Assembly: GCF_008017825.1 (NCBI RefSeq)
Contig: NZ_VRLS01000052.1
Span: 186,001 to 250,000 of the forward strand
Length of the DNA: 64,000 nucleotides
Reading direction: 5' to 3'
Origin: Mesonia sp008017825
GTDB taxonomy: Bacteria > Bacteroidota > Bacteroidia > Flavobacteriales > Flavobacteriaceae
The translations under genes and the position numbers were made by a program. Numbering within the stretch: position 1 is the first letter of the stretch; each line of letters opens with the position of its first letter. Below, one piece after another: positions 34,776-43,606 of this stretch. Under the pieces are notes generated by a model, which did no database searches, was not told where the DNA came from, and saw only the letters and a list, made by a program, of their open reading frames with translations.

Positions 34776-35104
34776 TGAAAGCCAACTTACCAGACAAACT
34801 ATATTACGGCATTGGCGAAGTGGCTAGAGCATTTAATGTAAACACCTCACTTATTAGATTTTGGGAAAAGGAATTTGATGTCATTCAACCTAAAAAAAAT
34901 GCAAAAGGAAATAGAAAATTTACTCCGCAAGACATCAAAAATTTAGAGTTTATTTATCACTTAGTAAAAGAAAGAGGTTTTACTTTAGAAGGTGCAAAAA
35001 CGCACTTAAAAGAAGAAGGTAAAAAGACCCTTCATAACTACGATATTATTCGTAAATTAGAATCTATTAAATTAGAATTAACCAAAATAAAAAATCACAT
35101 TTAA
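34775..35104 (+). CDS. MerR-family transcriptional regulator
   Basis: The 109-residue protein is a winged HTH of MerR type: YYGIGEVARAFNVNTSLIRF, then WEKEFDVIQPKKNAKGNRKF, and the wing plus helix ending FIYHLVKERGFTLEGAK. It has no separate effector domain, as in the short MerR proteins linked to M23/LemA genes in Bacteroidota. Translation is probably coupled to the M23 gene. Confidence 0.88.
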   Translation: MKANLPDKLYYGIGEVARAFNVNTSLIRFWEKEFDVIQPKKNAKGNRKFTPQDIKNLEFIYHLVKERGFTLEGAKTHLKEEGKKTLHNYDIIRKLESIKLELTKIKNHI

Positions 35105-35116
35105 CACACCTTACTT

Positions 35117-35707
35117 ATGAAAAAGTGGCTTATTCCATTAATTATTATCGTTGTTCTTGGCTTCATTGCATTTAGCTTTTTTGGCGGAGTTAACAACACT
35201 GCTGTGGAACATGAAGAGAATGCAAAAACTGCATGGGCAAATGTAGAAAGCGCCTATCAACGTAGAAATGACCTTATTGGCAACCTGGTAAATACGGTTA
35301 AAGGAGCAGCAGATTTTGAAAGAGAAACTTTAACAGCTGTTATAGAAGCTCGTTCTAAAGCTACCTCGGTAAACGTAGATGCTAACAACTTATCTCCAGA
35401 AGCTATTAATAAATTTCAAAACGCTCAAGGCGGATTAACATCTGCGCTTTCTCGTTTATTAGTGAGTGTAGAACGTTACCCAGAGTTGAAAGCCAATCAA
35501 AACTTTTTGAATCTACAATCTCAATTAGAAGGCACAGAAAATCGCATCAATGTAGAAAGAAACCGTTATAACGAAGCGGTGAAAGAATACAATACGTACA
35601 TTAGAAAATTCCCTAATAATATGGTGGTTGGGATGTTTGGATTTGAAAAAATGTCTCCTTTCTCTGCCGATGCTGGAGCTGAAAAAGCATATAAAGTAGA
35701 ATTTTAA
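35117..35707 (+). CDS. LemA-family protein
   Basis: The 196-residue protein has an N-terminal membrane anchor (LIPLIIIVVLGFIAFSFFG) and an antiparallel helical bundle with TAWANVESAYQRRNDLIGNL and a later NRYNEAVKEYNTYIRKFPNN, the LemA signature. The function is uncertain; LemA is often next to TPM-domain genes, as here. Confidence 0.92.
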   Translation: MKKWLIPLIIIVVLGFIAFSFFGGVNNTAVEHEENAKTAWANVESAYQRRNDLIGNLVNTVKGAADFERETLTAVIEARSKATSVNVDANNLSPEAINKFQNAQGGLTSALSRLLVSVERYPELKANQNFLNLQSQLEGTENRINVERNRYNEAVKEYNTYIRKFPNNMVVGMFGFEKMSPFSADAGAEKAYKVEF

Positions 35708-35717
35708 ATTAAGACCT

Positions 35718-36149
35718 ATGTCAATTAACCTCATTACTTCAGAAGATGAAAAAGAAATCGTTTCGGCCATACAAGAAGCCGAAAAAAACACCTCTGGAGA
35801 GATAAGGGTGCATATAGAAAAAGAATGTAAAGAAGACGTTTTTAGCCGAGCTAAAAACGTCTTTGAATTTTTAAAAATGCACGAAACCGAACTTAAAAAT
35901 GGAGTACTTTTTTACGTCTCTACCCAAGATCATCATTTTTACATTCTTGGCGATAAAGGAATCAATGATGTCGTAGAAAAAGATTTTTGGGAAAGCACCA
36001 AAGAAATCGTGATTTCAAATTTTAAAAATGGGAATTACAAAGAAGGTTTGGTTGAAGGTATTTTAAAAGCAGGAGAACAACTAAAGAAGTTTTTCCCTTA
36101 TCAAAAAGATGACATCAACGAATTGTCTGACGAAATTTCACGTGGTTAA
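35718..36149 (+). CDS. TPM-domain protein (soluble)
   Basis: The 143-residue protein has the TPM phosphatase-like fold: EDEKEIVSAIQEAEKNTSGE, IRVHIEKEC, and GVLFYVSTQDHHFYILGDKG. There is no signal peptide or membrane segment. It overlaps the start of the next TPM gene by one base, so the pair is translationally coupled. The role is unknown, perhaps linked to LemA. Confidence 0.85.
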   Translation: MSINLITSEDEKEIVSAIQEAEKNTSGEIRVHIEKECKEDVFSRAKNVFEFLKMHETELKNGVLFYVSTQDHHFYILGDKGINDVVEKDFWESTKEIVISNFKNGNYKEGLVEGILKAGEQLKKFFPYQKDDINELSDEISRG

Positions 36150-36973
36150 TGATACAGCTTAAAAAACAATCCTCTCTACTTTACCTTACACTTCTTTATA
36201 TAGGTTTTTTTCTTAGTTATGCTTCCGCGGAAGCGCAATTAAATATTCCTAAAAAACCAAAAGAACAAACCAGTGTTTATGATGCTGCCAATGTACTTAA
36301 TGAAAGTCAAGAAAGCAGATTAGAACAAAAATTAATCCGCTACGCCGATACTACTTCTACACAAATTGTTATCGCAACGATTAAAAGCCTTAACGGAGAA
36401 TATATTGGCACCTATGCAGCGGAATGGGCTCACGCTTGGGGTATAGGACAAAGCGATAAAGACAATGGCTTATTAATACTACTTTCTGAAGGAGACCGAA
36501 AAATTTGGATGACCACCGGCTACGGACTAGAACAGTATTTAACCGATTTTAGAAGTAAAGAAATCATAGATCAAATTATTACCCCAGAGTTTAAACGAGG
36601 TGATTACTATTCTGGTTTAGATAAAGGCACAACAGCGGTATTTCAAGTCCTTAACGGTACTTTTAAAGGAGCTCCCAAACGTAAATCCTCTACTGGAGGA
36701 AAATCATTTCCGTTTTTCTTTATAGCTTTTATAGTTTTTGTCATCATCATTTCATTTATAAAAAATAAAAGAGGTGGCGGTAAAAATGGCGGAAAACGTA
36801 GCGGTGCAGATACTCTTTTAGACGTACTTATTTTAAGTAGTCTAGGTCGTGGCTTTGGAGGCGGCTCATCTGGAGGAGGCTTTGGAAGCGGTGGCGGTTT
36901 TGGAGGAGGCGGCTTTGGAGGTGGCTTCGGCGGCGGCGGTTTTGGAGGCGGTGGTGCTGGTGGTAGCTGGTAA
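36149..36973 (+). CDS. TPM-domain membrane protein with glycine-rich tail (YgcG-like)
   Basis: The protein has 274 residues. A signal peptide ends near SYASAEAQ, the TPM domain spans about 40-170 (VYDAANVLNESQESRLEQKL, TGYGLEQYLTDFRSKEI), a membrane helix lies at about 186-203, and a cytoplasmic tail ends in a long Gly/Phe-rich stretch. The signal-peptide region contains the GCTTCCGCGGAAGC palindrome. It ends the M23-MerR-LemA-TPM-TPM operon. The molecular function is unproven. Confidence 0.88.
   Translation: MIQLKKQSSLLYLTLLYIGFFLSYASAEAQLNIPKKPKEQTSVYDAANVLNESQESRLEQKLIRYADTTSTQIVIATIKSLNGEYIGTYAAEWAHAWGIGQSDKDNGLLILLSEGDRKIWMTTGYGLEQYLTDFRSKEIIDQIITPEFKRGDYYSGLDKGTTAVFQVLNGTFKGAPKRKSSTGGKSFPFFFIAFIVFVIIISFIKNKRGGGKNGGKRSGADTLLDVLILSSLGRGFGGGSSGGGFGSGGGFGGGGFGGGFGGGGFGGGGAGGSW
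36221..36234. repeat. GCTTCCGCGGAAGC palindrome, copy 2
   Basis: This 14-bp palindrome lies inside the TPM-domain gene, read as Ala-Ser-Ala-Glu-Ala at the end of the signal peptide. Confidence 0.8.
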
Positions 36974-37097
36974 AACTTTAATACATAGTTTATGACAAAC
37001 TATGGACATATAAATGTCGTTAAAAAGTCGATTCTTGTCGTTATCTTTTTCGAGTCTAATGTTTATTTTTATAACAGATTTAAATTAGATATGCATC

Positions 37098-37664
37098 ATG
37101 AATTCACTCGCAACAAAACTTAAAGAAGCTCGAAAAAGTAAGGGGTTAACCCAAGAAGAACTCGCAGAACAATCTCAAGTTAACCTAAGAACTATTCAAA
37201 GAATTGAAAATAGTGAAAGTGAACCAAGAGGAAAAACCCTCAACTTAATTTGTAATACCCTACAAATAGATTTAGAACAGTTACTTTCTGTAGAAAATTC
37301 AGAAAAAAAGAAAAACATAGGTCCTAAAATCGCACAAGGATTTTTCTTACTAGCATTAAACTTTATCCTAATCGGTATTATTGGTTATTTAACTTTTGAC
37401 TCAAATGCTAATACAAATAGTCTTTTCGGAGGGGTTTTAATTAGTTTTCTTTTACCTCTTTTTATCGTTCTTTATACAAGAGAAATGGGTGCTGTAGAAA
37501 GATTATTAAAATTTGGTTTAGGATATGTAAGTTATTTTCTATTAGTATTAACTAGCCACGGCTTCTCAACTGGATTTAAAACAGGGCTATTTCCTTGTTT
37601 ATTATTGAGTTTAACCCTATTATATTTTGGCTCAGTTTTGATACGTAGAAAAGTAATCGCTTAA
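37098..37664 (+). CDS. XRE-type HTH protein with transmembrane C-terminus
   Basis: The 188-residue protein has an N-terminal Xre/Cro HTH (about 5-62: LTQEELAEQSQVNLRTIQRI) followed by four hydrophobic segments (about 78-97, 105-122, 135-152, 160-180). Such membrane-anchored Xre proteins are common in Flavobacteriia, with unknown signal. It is monocistronic, with a strong shared terminator downstream. Confidence 0.85.
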   Translation: MNSLATKLKEARKSKGLTQEELAEQSQVNLRTIQRIENSESEPRGKTLNLICNTLQIDLEQLLSVENSEKKKNIGPKIAQGFFLLALNFILIGIIGYLTFDSNANTNSLFGGVLISFLLPLFIVLYTREMGAVERLLKFGLGYVSYFLLVLTSHGFSTGFKTGLFPCLLLSLTLLYFGSVLIRRKVIA

Positions 37665-37665
37665 A

Positions 37666-37708
37666 CATAAAAATCCCCAATTATAAAATATAATTGGGGA
37701 TTTTTATG
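37666..37708. terminator. Bidirectional terminator
   Basis: There is a perfect 20-bp stem (37666-37685 with 37689-37708), a 3-nt loop and T-rich flanks on both strands, between the convergent XRE gene and the beta-barrel receptor gene. Confidence 0.9.
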
Positions 37709-37722
37709 TTGATCAATATCGG

Positions 37723-40521
37723 TTAACGTCTTCTACCTCTTCTTTTATTTGGGTCTTTACCTCCAAACTTACTAAGTTTATAAGTAAAGCTAAACATCAC
37801 ATATTGCTCTAATACCAATTGTTGTGTATCCTGTACAAAGTCATCTCCTGTAGTTCTACTGGTAGAAATATTTTGATCTAAGACATCAAATACCTTTACT
37901 TTAAAAATCCCATCATCTCCCATAATTTTATATCCTAAGCTCATATTCCATAACACAAAATCATTTTTAAAACCTGGTGCTATATTTCCTAAATGCTGAT
38001 AAGATATATCGTTTCCAAAAACAAAGTTTTTAGGCCAGTAAGAAGTAAGCTCTAATCCCACATTATGGTTTACATAATTTTGGTCTCTCGTATTATTTAA
38101 ACTGTATTTAGCATTTATAAAACTAATATCATAAGAAGGCTCGATGGTTAAAATATCTACTATATCATATTGTACTCCTAAATTAGGACTCACACTGTAA
38201 CGATTAGAATCGAATTTAACTCCGTTAGAAAAACCTAAATCTTTGCTCATATTACCATAAATTCCTGCATCAATTTTAATCGTGTTCTTACTTTCTAAGG
38301 TTATGGTTTTATCTAAGCTTGCTCCTGCAAATAAACTATAAGCACCATCTACATTTGTATATGAAGTTGTTCTGACCAAATCTTGGTTGGTCGTGGTGAT
38401 AGAGACTACTTGATCATTCGTTAGATCTCCTCCCAAATATGCATAAAACCCAGAGCGAGATTTAAAGTCATAGTTATTAAAATTCATATAAATATTGTGT
38501 TGTAAAGAAGGATCTAAATTAGGATTACCCGTAACAATATTTAATGGATTTGTAGTATTCGTTACAGGCTGCAATTGAGTAATAGAAGGTACGTTTCTTG
38601 AGTTTCGATAATTAAAATAAATCGATTTAGTTTTGTTTAATTTATATCTAAAATATGCTCTCGAATAAAAATTATTGTACGTATTATCAAAAGAAGTTTC
38701 AGTAAATAAATCTTCATTTTTTAATCTTACATTTTCCAAACCTCCCGATATACTTGCTCTTAATTTATCATCTCTATAGACTAAACCAATATTAGGTCTA
38801 TGGTTAAATGTTTCTGAATTAAAATCATTACTTAACGTATCTACGAGCACATCATATTCTCCCGTAAGGTCATTTTTCTCATAAATTAAACGCTCGCTTT
38901 CATCATTAGATTTGGTATAACTATAAGAAACATCTAAGGATAATTTTTCACTTAACGGAAGTCTTGTGTTTGCGCTTATACTATATTCATCCTTTCTAGT
39001 ATTTTGATTGATGAATTGATCCTGAATATCAGTATCGGTTAAATTACCAGCATCATCATAAATCTCTCTTGATGAGAAATAAACATTCTCTTCCTCTGAT
39101 TTATTATTAGTATTATCAAAACCAAGACTTACAAAACCGCCTTTAGTTCCAAACTTTCGAGAAACATTTAAATTGTTAGAGAAGTTAGTACTCAACAGCT
39201 CGGTATATTGTTCGGTTTCTGCGGTGTTAATAGGAGTTCCATCCTCCTCAAAAGAGCTGGTATTAGAATTACTTTTTACAAAACCGTCATTTACCGTGAT
39301 ATTGGGACGAAAAGAAATCCGCGTAAGCGTATCGGGCTCAAATTCGAATCCAAAACGAGCTCTGTGGTTGTCATTTTTCCTGTCGGAAGAAGAAGTAGAA
39401 TTATTAAAATAAGTTCTATCTGGAAGAATGTTTTCTCTTTCAACCTCTGTTCTAGTTTTGGTATCACCACGGTTAAAAAAGTAATTAGCAGAAAGCTCTG
39501 TCTCATCACTCCATTCGTTCACAAAACTCACTCCGCCATTGTCCGATTTGGTGATTCCTCCTCCTCCAGAACCAAAGCTATTACCGTTAATGCTAAAGTT
39601 ACCGTTACTATTTCTCGTAATAGCATACGCATTTCTTCCCATAGCATCAAAGACCTCATCGAACGTAAAACCCGAAGAGTTGATATTGTTAGAACTTGCT
39701 AATACACTTACTCTTAAATCGTCTTTAAAATAATTGCCAATTCCGCTAAGTTCATAACGTTCATCAGTTCCACCACCAGCTGTAAGACGAGCAAAATAAC
39801 CTTTGTTTTTATCTTCATCTATGGTAATATTAATCGTTTTATTTTCTGAATCTCCCTCTTTTCCAGTAAATTCTTCTGATTTAGTTTTAGTATCTACCAC
39901 CTGAATTTTGTTGATAATTTCTTTAGGTAAATTCTTGGTAGCAATTTTAGGATCATCACCAAAAAACTCTTTTCCGTTTACTAAAATTCTAGATACTGGT
40001 TTACCGTTAACGGTAATCGCACCATCTTTATCTACCGCCACACCAGGTAATTTCTTAAGTACTTCTTCTAAGTTAGCATCTGCTTTGGTTTTAAAAGAAG
40101 CTGCATTAAATTCTAAGGTATCGGTTTTTATAGAAACTGGAGCTTTTGTTCCTTGCACGACCACTTCACCTAATGTATTGTCGGCCAATTGTAAGGTAAT
40201 GGTTCCTGTATTTATGGTTCTATTTTGTGAAAGTTGATAGCGTTTTTTATAGGTCTGAAATCCTGTAAAAGATATAAAAAGGTTCACTTCATCTACATCT
40301 GTTGAGCCTTCAACTATAAAATTTCCATCAACATCAGAAATGGTGTAGTCTACCAAAGAGCTATCTTTTACTGCTTCTACATAAATAGTAGCCGACTCTA
40401 ACGCGACGTTTTCACTATCAATAATTTTTCCTTGAATCTTGTAATCTTGCGCTTCCGCGGAAGCGAAAATGAATAAAAAACCCAGCAAGAAAAACTGAGC
40501 GAGAACATTTTTAAATAGCAT
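37723..40521 (-). CDS. TonB-receptor-like outer-membrane beta-barrel protein (OMP_b-brl family)
   Basis: The protein has 932 residues. A signal peptide ends near FASAEAQ, a carboxypeptidase-regulatory-like beta-sandwich follows (about 28-110, YKIQGKIIDSENVALESATI), then a plug domain (about 120-230, LEEVLKKLPGVAVDKDGAIT and SRILVNGKEFFGDDPKIATK) and a large barrel to the C-terminus (KFGGKDPNKRRGRRR). The substrate is not evident. The signal peptide region contains the 16-bp CGCTTCCGCGGAAGCG palindrome. It is convergent with the XRE gene and monocistronic. Confidence 0.9.
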   Translation of the reverse strand: MLFKNVLAQFFLLGFLFIFASAEAQDYKIQGKIIDSENVALESATIYVEAVKDSSLVDYTISDVDGNFIVEGSTDVDEVNLFISFTGFQTYKKRYQLSQNRTINTGTITLQLADNTLGEVVVQGTKAPVSIKTDTLEFNAASFKTKADANLEEVLKKLPGVAVDKDGAITVNGKPVSRILVNGKEFFGDDPKIATKNLPKEIINKIQVVDTKTKSEEFTGKEGDSENKTINITIDEDKNKGYFARLTAGGGTDERYELSGIGNYFKDDLRVSVLASSNNINSSGFTFDEVFDAMGRNAYAITRNSNGNFSINGNSFGSGGGGITKSDNGGVSFVNEWSDETELSANYFFNRGDTKTRTEVERENILPDRTYFNNSTSSSDRKNDNHRARFGFEFEPDTLTRISFRPNITVNDGFVKSNSNTSSFEEDGTPINTAETEQYTELLSTNFSNNLNVSRKFGTKGGFVSLGFDNTNNKSEEENVYFSSREIYDDAGNLTDTDIQDQFINQNTRKDEYSISANTRLPLSEKLSLDVSYSYTKSNDESERLIYEKNDLTGEYDVLVDTLSNDFNSETFNHRPNIGLVYRDDKLRASISGGLENVRLKNEDLFTETSFDNTYNNFYSRAYFRYKLNKTKSIYFNYRNSRNVPSITQLQPVTNTTNPLNIVTGNPNLDPSLQHNIYMNFNNYDFKSRSGFYAYLGGDLTNDQVVSITTTNQDLVRTTSYTNVDGAYSLFAGASLDKTITLESKNTIKIDAGIYGNMSKDLGFSNGVKFDSNRYSVSPNLGVQYDIVDILTIEPSYDISFINAKYSLNNTRDQNYVNHNVGLELTSYWPKNFVFGNDISYQHLGNIAPGFKNDFVLWNMSLGYKIMGDDGIFKVKVFDVLDQNISTSRTTGDDFVQDTQQLVLEQYVMFSFTYKLSKFGGKDPNKRRGRRR
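40450..40465. repeat. CGCTTCCGCGGAAGCG palindrome, copy 3
   Basis: This perfect 16-bp palindrome lies at the signal-peptide end of the beta-barrel receptor gene, read as Ala-Ser-Ala-Glu-Ala. Confidence 0.8.
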
Positions 40522-40624
40522 AGATTGATTTTTAACCGTTAGTCTTCTTGTAATAGACTTAAAAAAAACTTAAAAGTTTGATTGGCTAGTTGAATTTTTC
40601 TTAAAAATTAATTTTTACTATAAT

Positions 40625-40659
40625 AAAAAAGGAGATAAGTAGTGTTACTTATCTCCTTT
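40625..40659 (-). terminator. Terminator after der
   Basis: AAAGGAGATAAGTA (40628-40641) pairs with TACTTATCTCCTTT (40646-40659) around a GTGT loop. On the minus strand a T-run follows. Confidence 0.85.
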
Positions 40660-40683
40660 GTATAAATTTAATTAAATATATTC

Positions 40684-41988
40684 TTACTTCTTTCTCATAT
40701 AAACAGAAATAGGAACCCCATTAAAGTCAAATTTTTCTCTTAATTTATTTTCTAAAAATCGCTTATAAGGATCTCTAACGTATTGAGGTAAATTACAGAA
40801 AAATGCAAATTGAGGTTGCGGTGTTGGCAACTGAGTAATGAATTTAATCTTTACATATTTACCTTTATAAGCTGGCGGCGGATAATTTTCTATTAACGGC
40901 AGTAAAGTATCATTAAGCACGCTAGTCTTGATTTTCTTACTTCTATTCTTGTACACCTCAACGGCTGTTTCTATCGCTTTAAAAATACGTTGTTTGTTAA
41001 GTACAGAGATGAAAACAATAGGCACATCTGTAAAAGGTTCTATTTCTCTTCTAATTTTAGCTTCAAACTCTTTCATGGTATTGGTTTCTTTTTCTAACAA
41101 ATCCCATTTATTCACTAAAATCACAACTCCTTTTCGGTTACGTTGCGCTAACCAAAAAATGTTTTGTACCTGTCCGTCAAAACCACGTGTAGCATCTACG
41201 ACAAGCAAACAAACATCGGCATGTTCTATTGCTCGAACGCTTCGCATTACCGAGTAAAACTCAATATCTTCTTTTACTTTAGTTTTTCGACGAATTCCTG
41301 CAGTATCTACCAAGTTAAACTCAAACCCGAATCGGTTATATTTGGTATCTATTGAGTCTCTAGTCGTTCCTGCAATATCGGTAACGATGTAACGTTCTTC
41401 CCCGATTAATGCATTGATAAAAGAAGATTTCCCTGCGTTTGGTCTACCTACAACGGCAAATCTTGGTAATTCATCTTCTTCTACTTCTTCTTTTTCTGGT
41501 AAAGCTTCAACTACGGCATCTAATAAATCTCCCGTACCGCTACCATTTATTCCAGCAATGGTATAATACTCTCCCAAACCAAGAGAATAAAACTCCATAG
41601 CTTGCTCTGTACGTGCACCATTATCTACCTTATTTACTGCTAAAAATACAGGCTTTTTTACTTTTCTCAATAGTTGAGCAACGTCTTCATCCATAGGACT
41701 AATTCCGCTTTCTACATCAACCATAAAAATAATAACATCGGCTTCATCTATAGCCAACACTACTTGTTTATCTATTTCTGCTTCAAATGCATCATCACTA
41801 CCAATAGCATAACCCCCAGTATCAATTACTGAAAACTCTCTACCATTCCAGTCAGATTTCCCATAATGACGGTCTCTAGTTACACCACTTACAGCATCAA
41901 CTATAGCTTCTCTTCTTTGAATTAATCTATTAAAAAAAGTAGATTTTCCTACATTTGGTCTTCCTACAATGGCTACTATATTTCCCAT
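40684..41988 (-). CDS. der: GTPase Der (EngA), ribosome biogenesis
   Basis: The 434-residue protein has two consecutive G domains: first P-loop GRPNVGKSTF near residue 8, with DTGG and NKVD; second GRPNAGKSSF near 183, with DTAG and NKWD. A C-terminal KH-like domain (about 350-434) completes it. It acts in 50S subunit maturation. The start is set at ATG 41988; the longer frame would need a TTG. It is the last gene of the era-lipoprotein-der cluster. Confidence 0.96.
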   Translation of the reverse strand: MGNIVAIVGRPNVGKSTFFNRLIQRREAIVDAVSGVTRDRHYGKSDWNGREFSVIDTGGYAIGSDDAFEAEIDKQVVLAIDEADVIIFMVDVESGISPMDEDVAQLLRKVKKPVFLAVNKVDNGARTEQAMEFYSLGLGEYYTIAGINGSGTGDLLDAVVEALPEKEEVEEDELPRFAVVGRPNAGKSSFINALIGEERYIVTDIAGTTRDSIDTKYNRFGFEFNLVDTAGIRRKTKVKEDIEFYSVMRSVRAIEHADVCLLVVDATRGFDGQVQNIFWLAQRNRKGVVILVNKWDLLEKETNTMKEFEAKIRREIEPFTDVPIVFISVLNKQRIFKAIETAVEVYKNRSKKIKTSVLNDTLLPLIENYPPPAYKGKYVKIKFITQLPTPQPQFAFFCNLPQYVRDPYKRFLENKLREKFDFNGVPISVYMRKK

Positions 41989-42054
41989 AATCTTTCTTTT
42001 AGGCTGCAAAAGTACATGTTAAATCCTATAAAGTATACCTTTGACTTTTAATTA

Positions 42055-42603
42055 TTAACGCGAAGTGTTTTTAAGTTCTGCAGAGAGAACATCTTTTGTG
42101 ATTTTAACGAGTTTAAATCTTAGGTAATATAATTTAGACATCTTCGATTCTTTTATATCTTCTTGAGAATTATCTAAAGTTAAATTTTCTAATTCTTCTC
42201 TCGTAATTTCACTGTTTTGATTACTCAAAACTTTTTTAAATTCTAATAAAGGCTCTTGAAGTTGAACTAATTCAGCTTTCATTTCTTCTTGAGATTGAAG
42301 AACGCTAATGGTTTCTAACGACTTTTCAACCTGCGTGTTTATATTTTTAAATGCTGAAAATAACTGATTAGCTTTTTTTACTACAGAGTCATTTTGAGTT
42401 TTTTCGATTTCTTGTTGTAATGAATCTACCAATACTATTTCTCTATTAGCACTTTCATTAAATTTTCTACTCATATCTACAAATGCGTGTTCTACTTGAT
42501 GATCTACATAAGTAGGGTCCAAGATTTGTTTTGATTTATTTTCTTCTTCTTTACAAGAATATATACCAACAACTAAGCAGAAAAGAAATAAAACTCGACA
42601 CAT
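42055..42603 (-). CDS. Putative lipoprotein between era and der
   Basis: The 182-residue protein starts at ATG 42603. MCRVLFLFCLVVGIYSC is a lipoprotein signal with the lipobox ending in GIYSC, followed by an acidic linker and mostly helical, coiled-coil-rich sequence. I do not recognise the family. The position between era (10-bp gap) and der (66-bp gap) suggests co-transcription, without telling the function. Confidence 0.75.
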   Translation of the reverse strand: MCRVLFLFCLVVGIYSCKEEENKSKQILDPTYVDHQVEHAFVDMSRKFNESANREIVLVDSLQQEIEKTQNDSVVKKANQLFSAFKNINTQVEKSLETISVLQSQEEMKAELVQLQEPLLEFKKVLSNQNSEITREELENLTLDNSQEDIKESKMSKLYYLRFKLVKITKDVLSAELKNTSR

Positions 42604-42613
42604 ATTGAAAAAC

Positions 42614-43498
42614 TTATTTGTTATTGTATCCAAAACGTTTTAATTGTTTTTGGTCGCTTCTCCAGTTTTTATTCACTTTCACATATAATTCTACATGAAC
42701 TTGTTTCCCGAAAAACTTCTCTAAATCTTTTCTAGCCTCTACCCCTACTCTTTTAAGCGCGCTTCCTTTATGACCAATAATAATTCCTTTTTGAGTTTCT
42801 CGCTCTACCATGATCACACTTCGCATGCGAATGATATTTTCTTCTTCAAAAAACTCTTCAGTATCGATCTCTACGCTATACGGAATCTCTTTTTTATAAT
42901 GTAATAAAATTTTCTCTCTGATAATTTCATTAACAAAAAATCGCTCTGGCTTATCTGTTAAAGCTTCTTTATCATAGAATGGAGGAGAATCTGGAAGTAG
43001 TTCTAAAATACGATTAAAAACTTCTGGTACCCCAAAATTTTCTAAAGCTGAAATAGCAAATATCTCTGCATTGGGAACTCGAGCTTTCCATAAGTCTACT
43101 TGTTCTTCTACGAGTTGTTGATTTCCTTTATCTACTTTATTCAGCAATAATAAAACTGGTATTTTAGCTGAAGTAATTTTTTCAAAAAAAGATTCATCTT
43201 TTAAATCTTTCTCACCTAATTCTACTAAATAGATAAGTACATCGGCATCCTCAAAAGCAGATTTAACAAAATCCATCATCGAAGCCTGAAGCTCATATGC
43301 CGGTTTGATAATTCCTGGAGTATCACTTAAAACCACTTGAAAATCTTCTCCATTAACAATCCCCAAAATACGGTGTCTTGTCGTTTGAGCTTTACTCGTT
43401 ATAATAGATAAGCGCTCTCCTACAAACGCATTCATTAGGGTAGATTTCCCTACGTTAGGGTTTCCTACAATATTTACAAAGCCTGCCTTGTGTGCCAT
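42614..43498 (-). CDS. era: GTPase Era
   Basis: The 294-residue protein has an N-terminal G domain with GNPNVGKSTLMNAF, DTPGI and NKVD, and a C-terminal KH RNA-binding domain with IGHKGSALKRVGVEARKDLE. It binds 16S rRNA during 30S assembly. It is the first gene of the era-lipoprotein-der cluster; a terminator for the gene upstream lies at 43557-43585. Confidence 0.97.
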   Translation of the reverse strand: MAHKAGFVNIVGNPNVGKSTLMNAFVGERLSIITSKAQTTRHRILGIVNGEDFQVVLSDTPGIIKPAYELQASMMDFVKSAFEDADVLIYLVELGEKDLKDESFFEKITSAKIPVLLLLNKVDKGNQQLVEEQVDLWKARVPNAEIFAISALENFGVPEVFNRILELLPDSPPFYDKEALTDKPERFFVNEIIREKILLHYKKEIPYSVEIDTEEFFEEENIIRMRSVIMVERETQKGIIIGHKGSALKRVGVEARKDLEKFFGKQVHVELYVKVNKNWRSDQKQLKRFGYNNK

Positions 43499-43556
43499 AA
43501 TTTTTATTTGAATTGCAAAGGTAAGTTAATTTAGGAGATCCCAATTTTAAACATAA

Positions 43557-43585
43557 AAAAAGACCGCTAAAAAAGCGGTCTTTTT
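43557..43585 (-). terminator. Terminator after the beta-helix T9SS cargo gene
   Basis: AAAAAGACCGCT (43557-43568) pairs with AGCGGTCTTTTT (43574-43585) with a 5-nt loop and T-runs on both strands. Confidence 0.88.
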
Positions 43586-43606
43586 AAATGATAAACTAAT
43601 CCCTAA

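Noticed and set aside
41989..42009. Longer Der start
   Set aside because: It needs TTG. The P-loop spacing fits ATG 41988.
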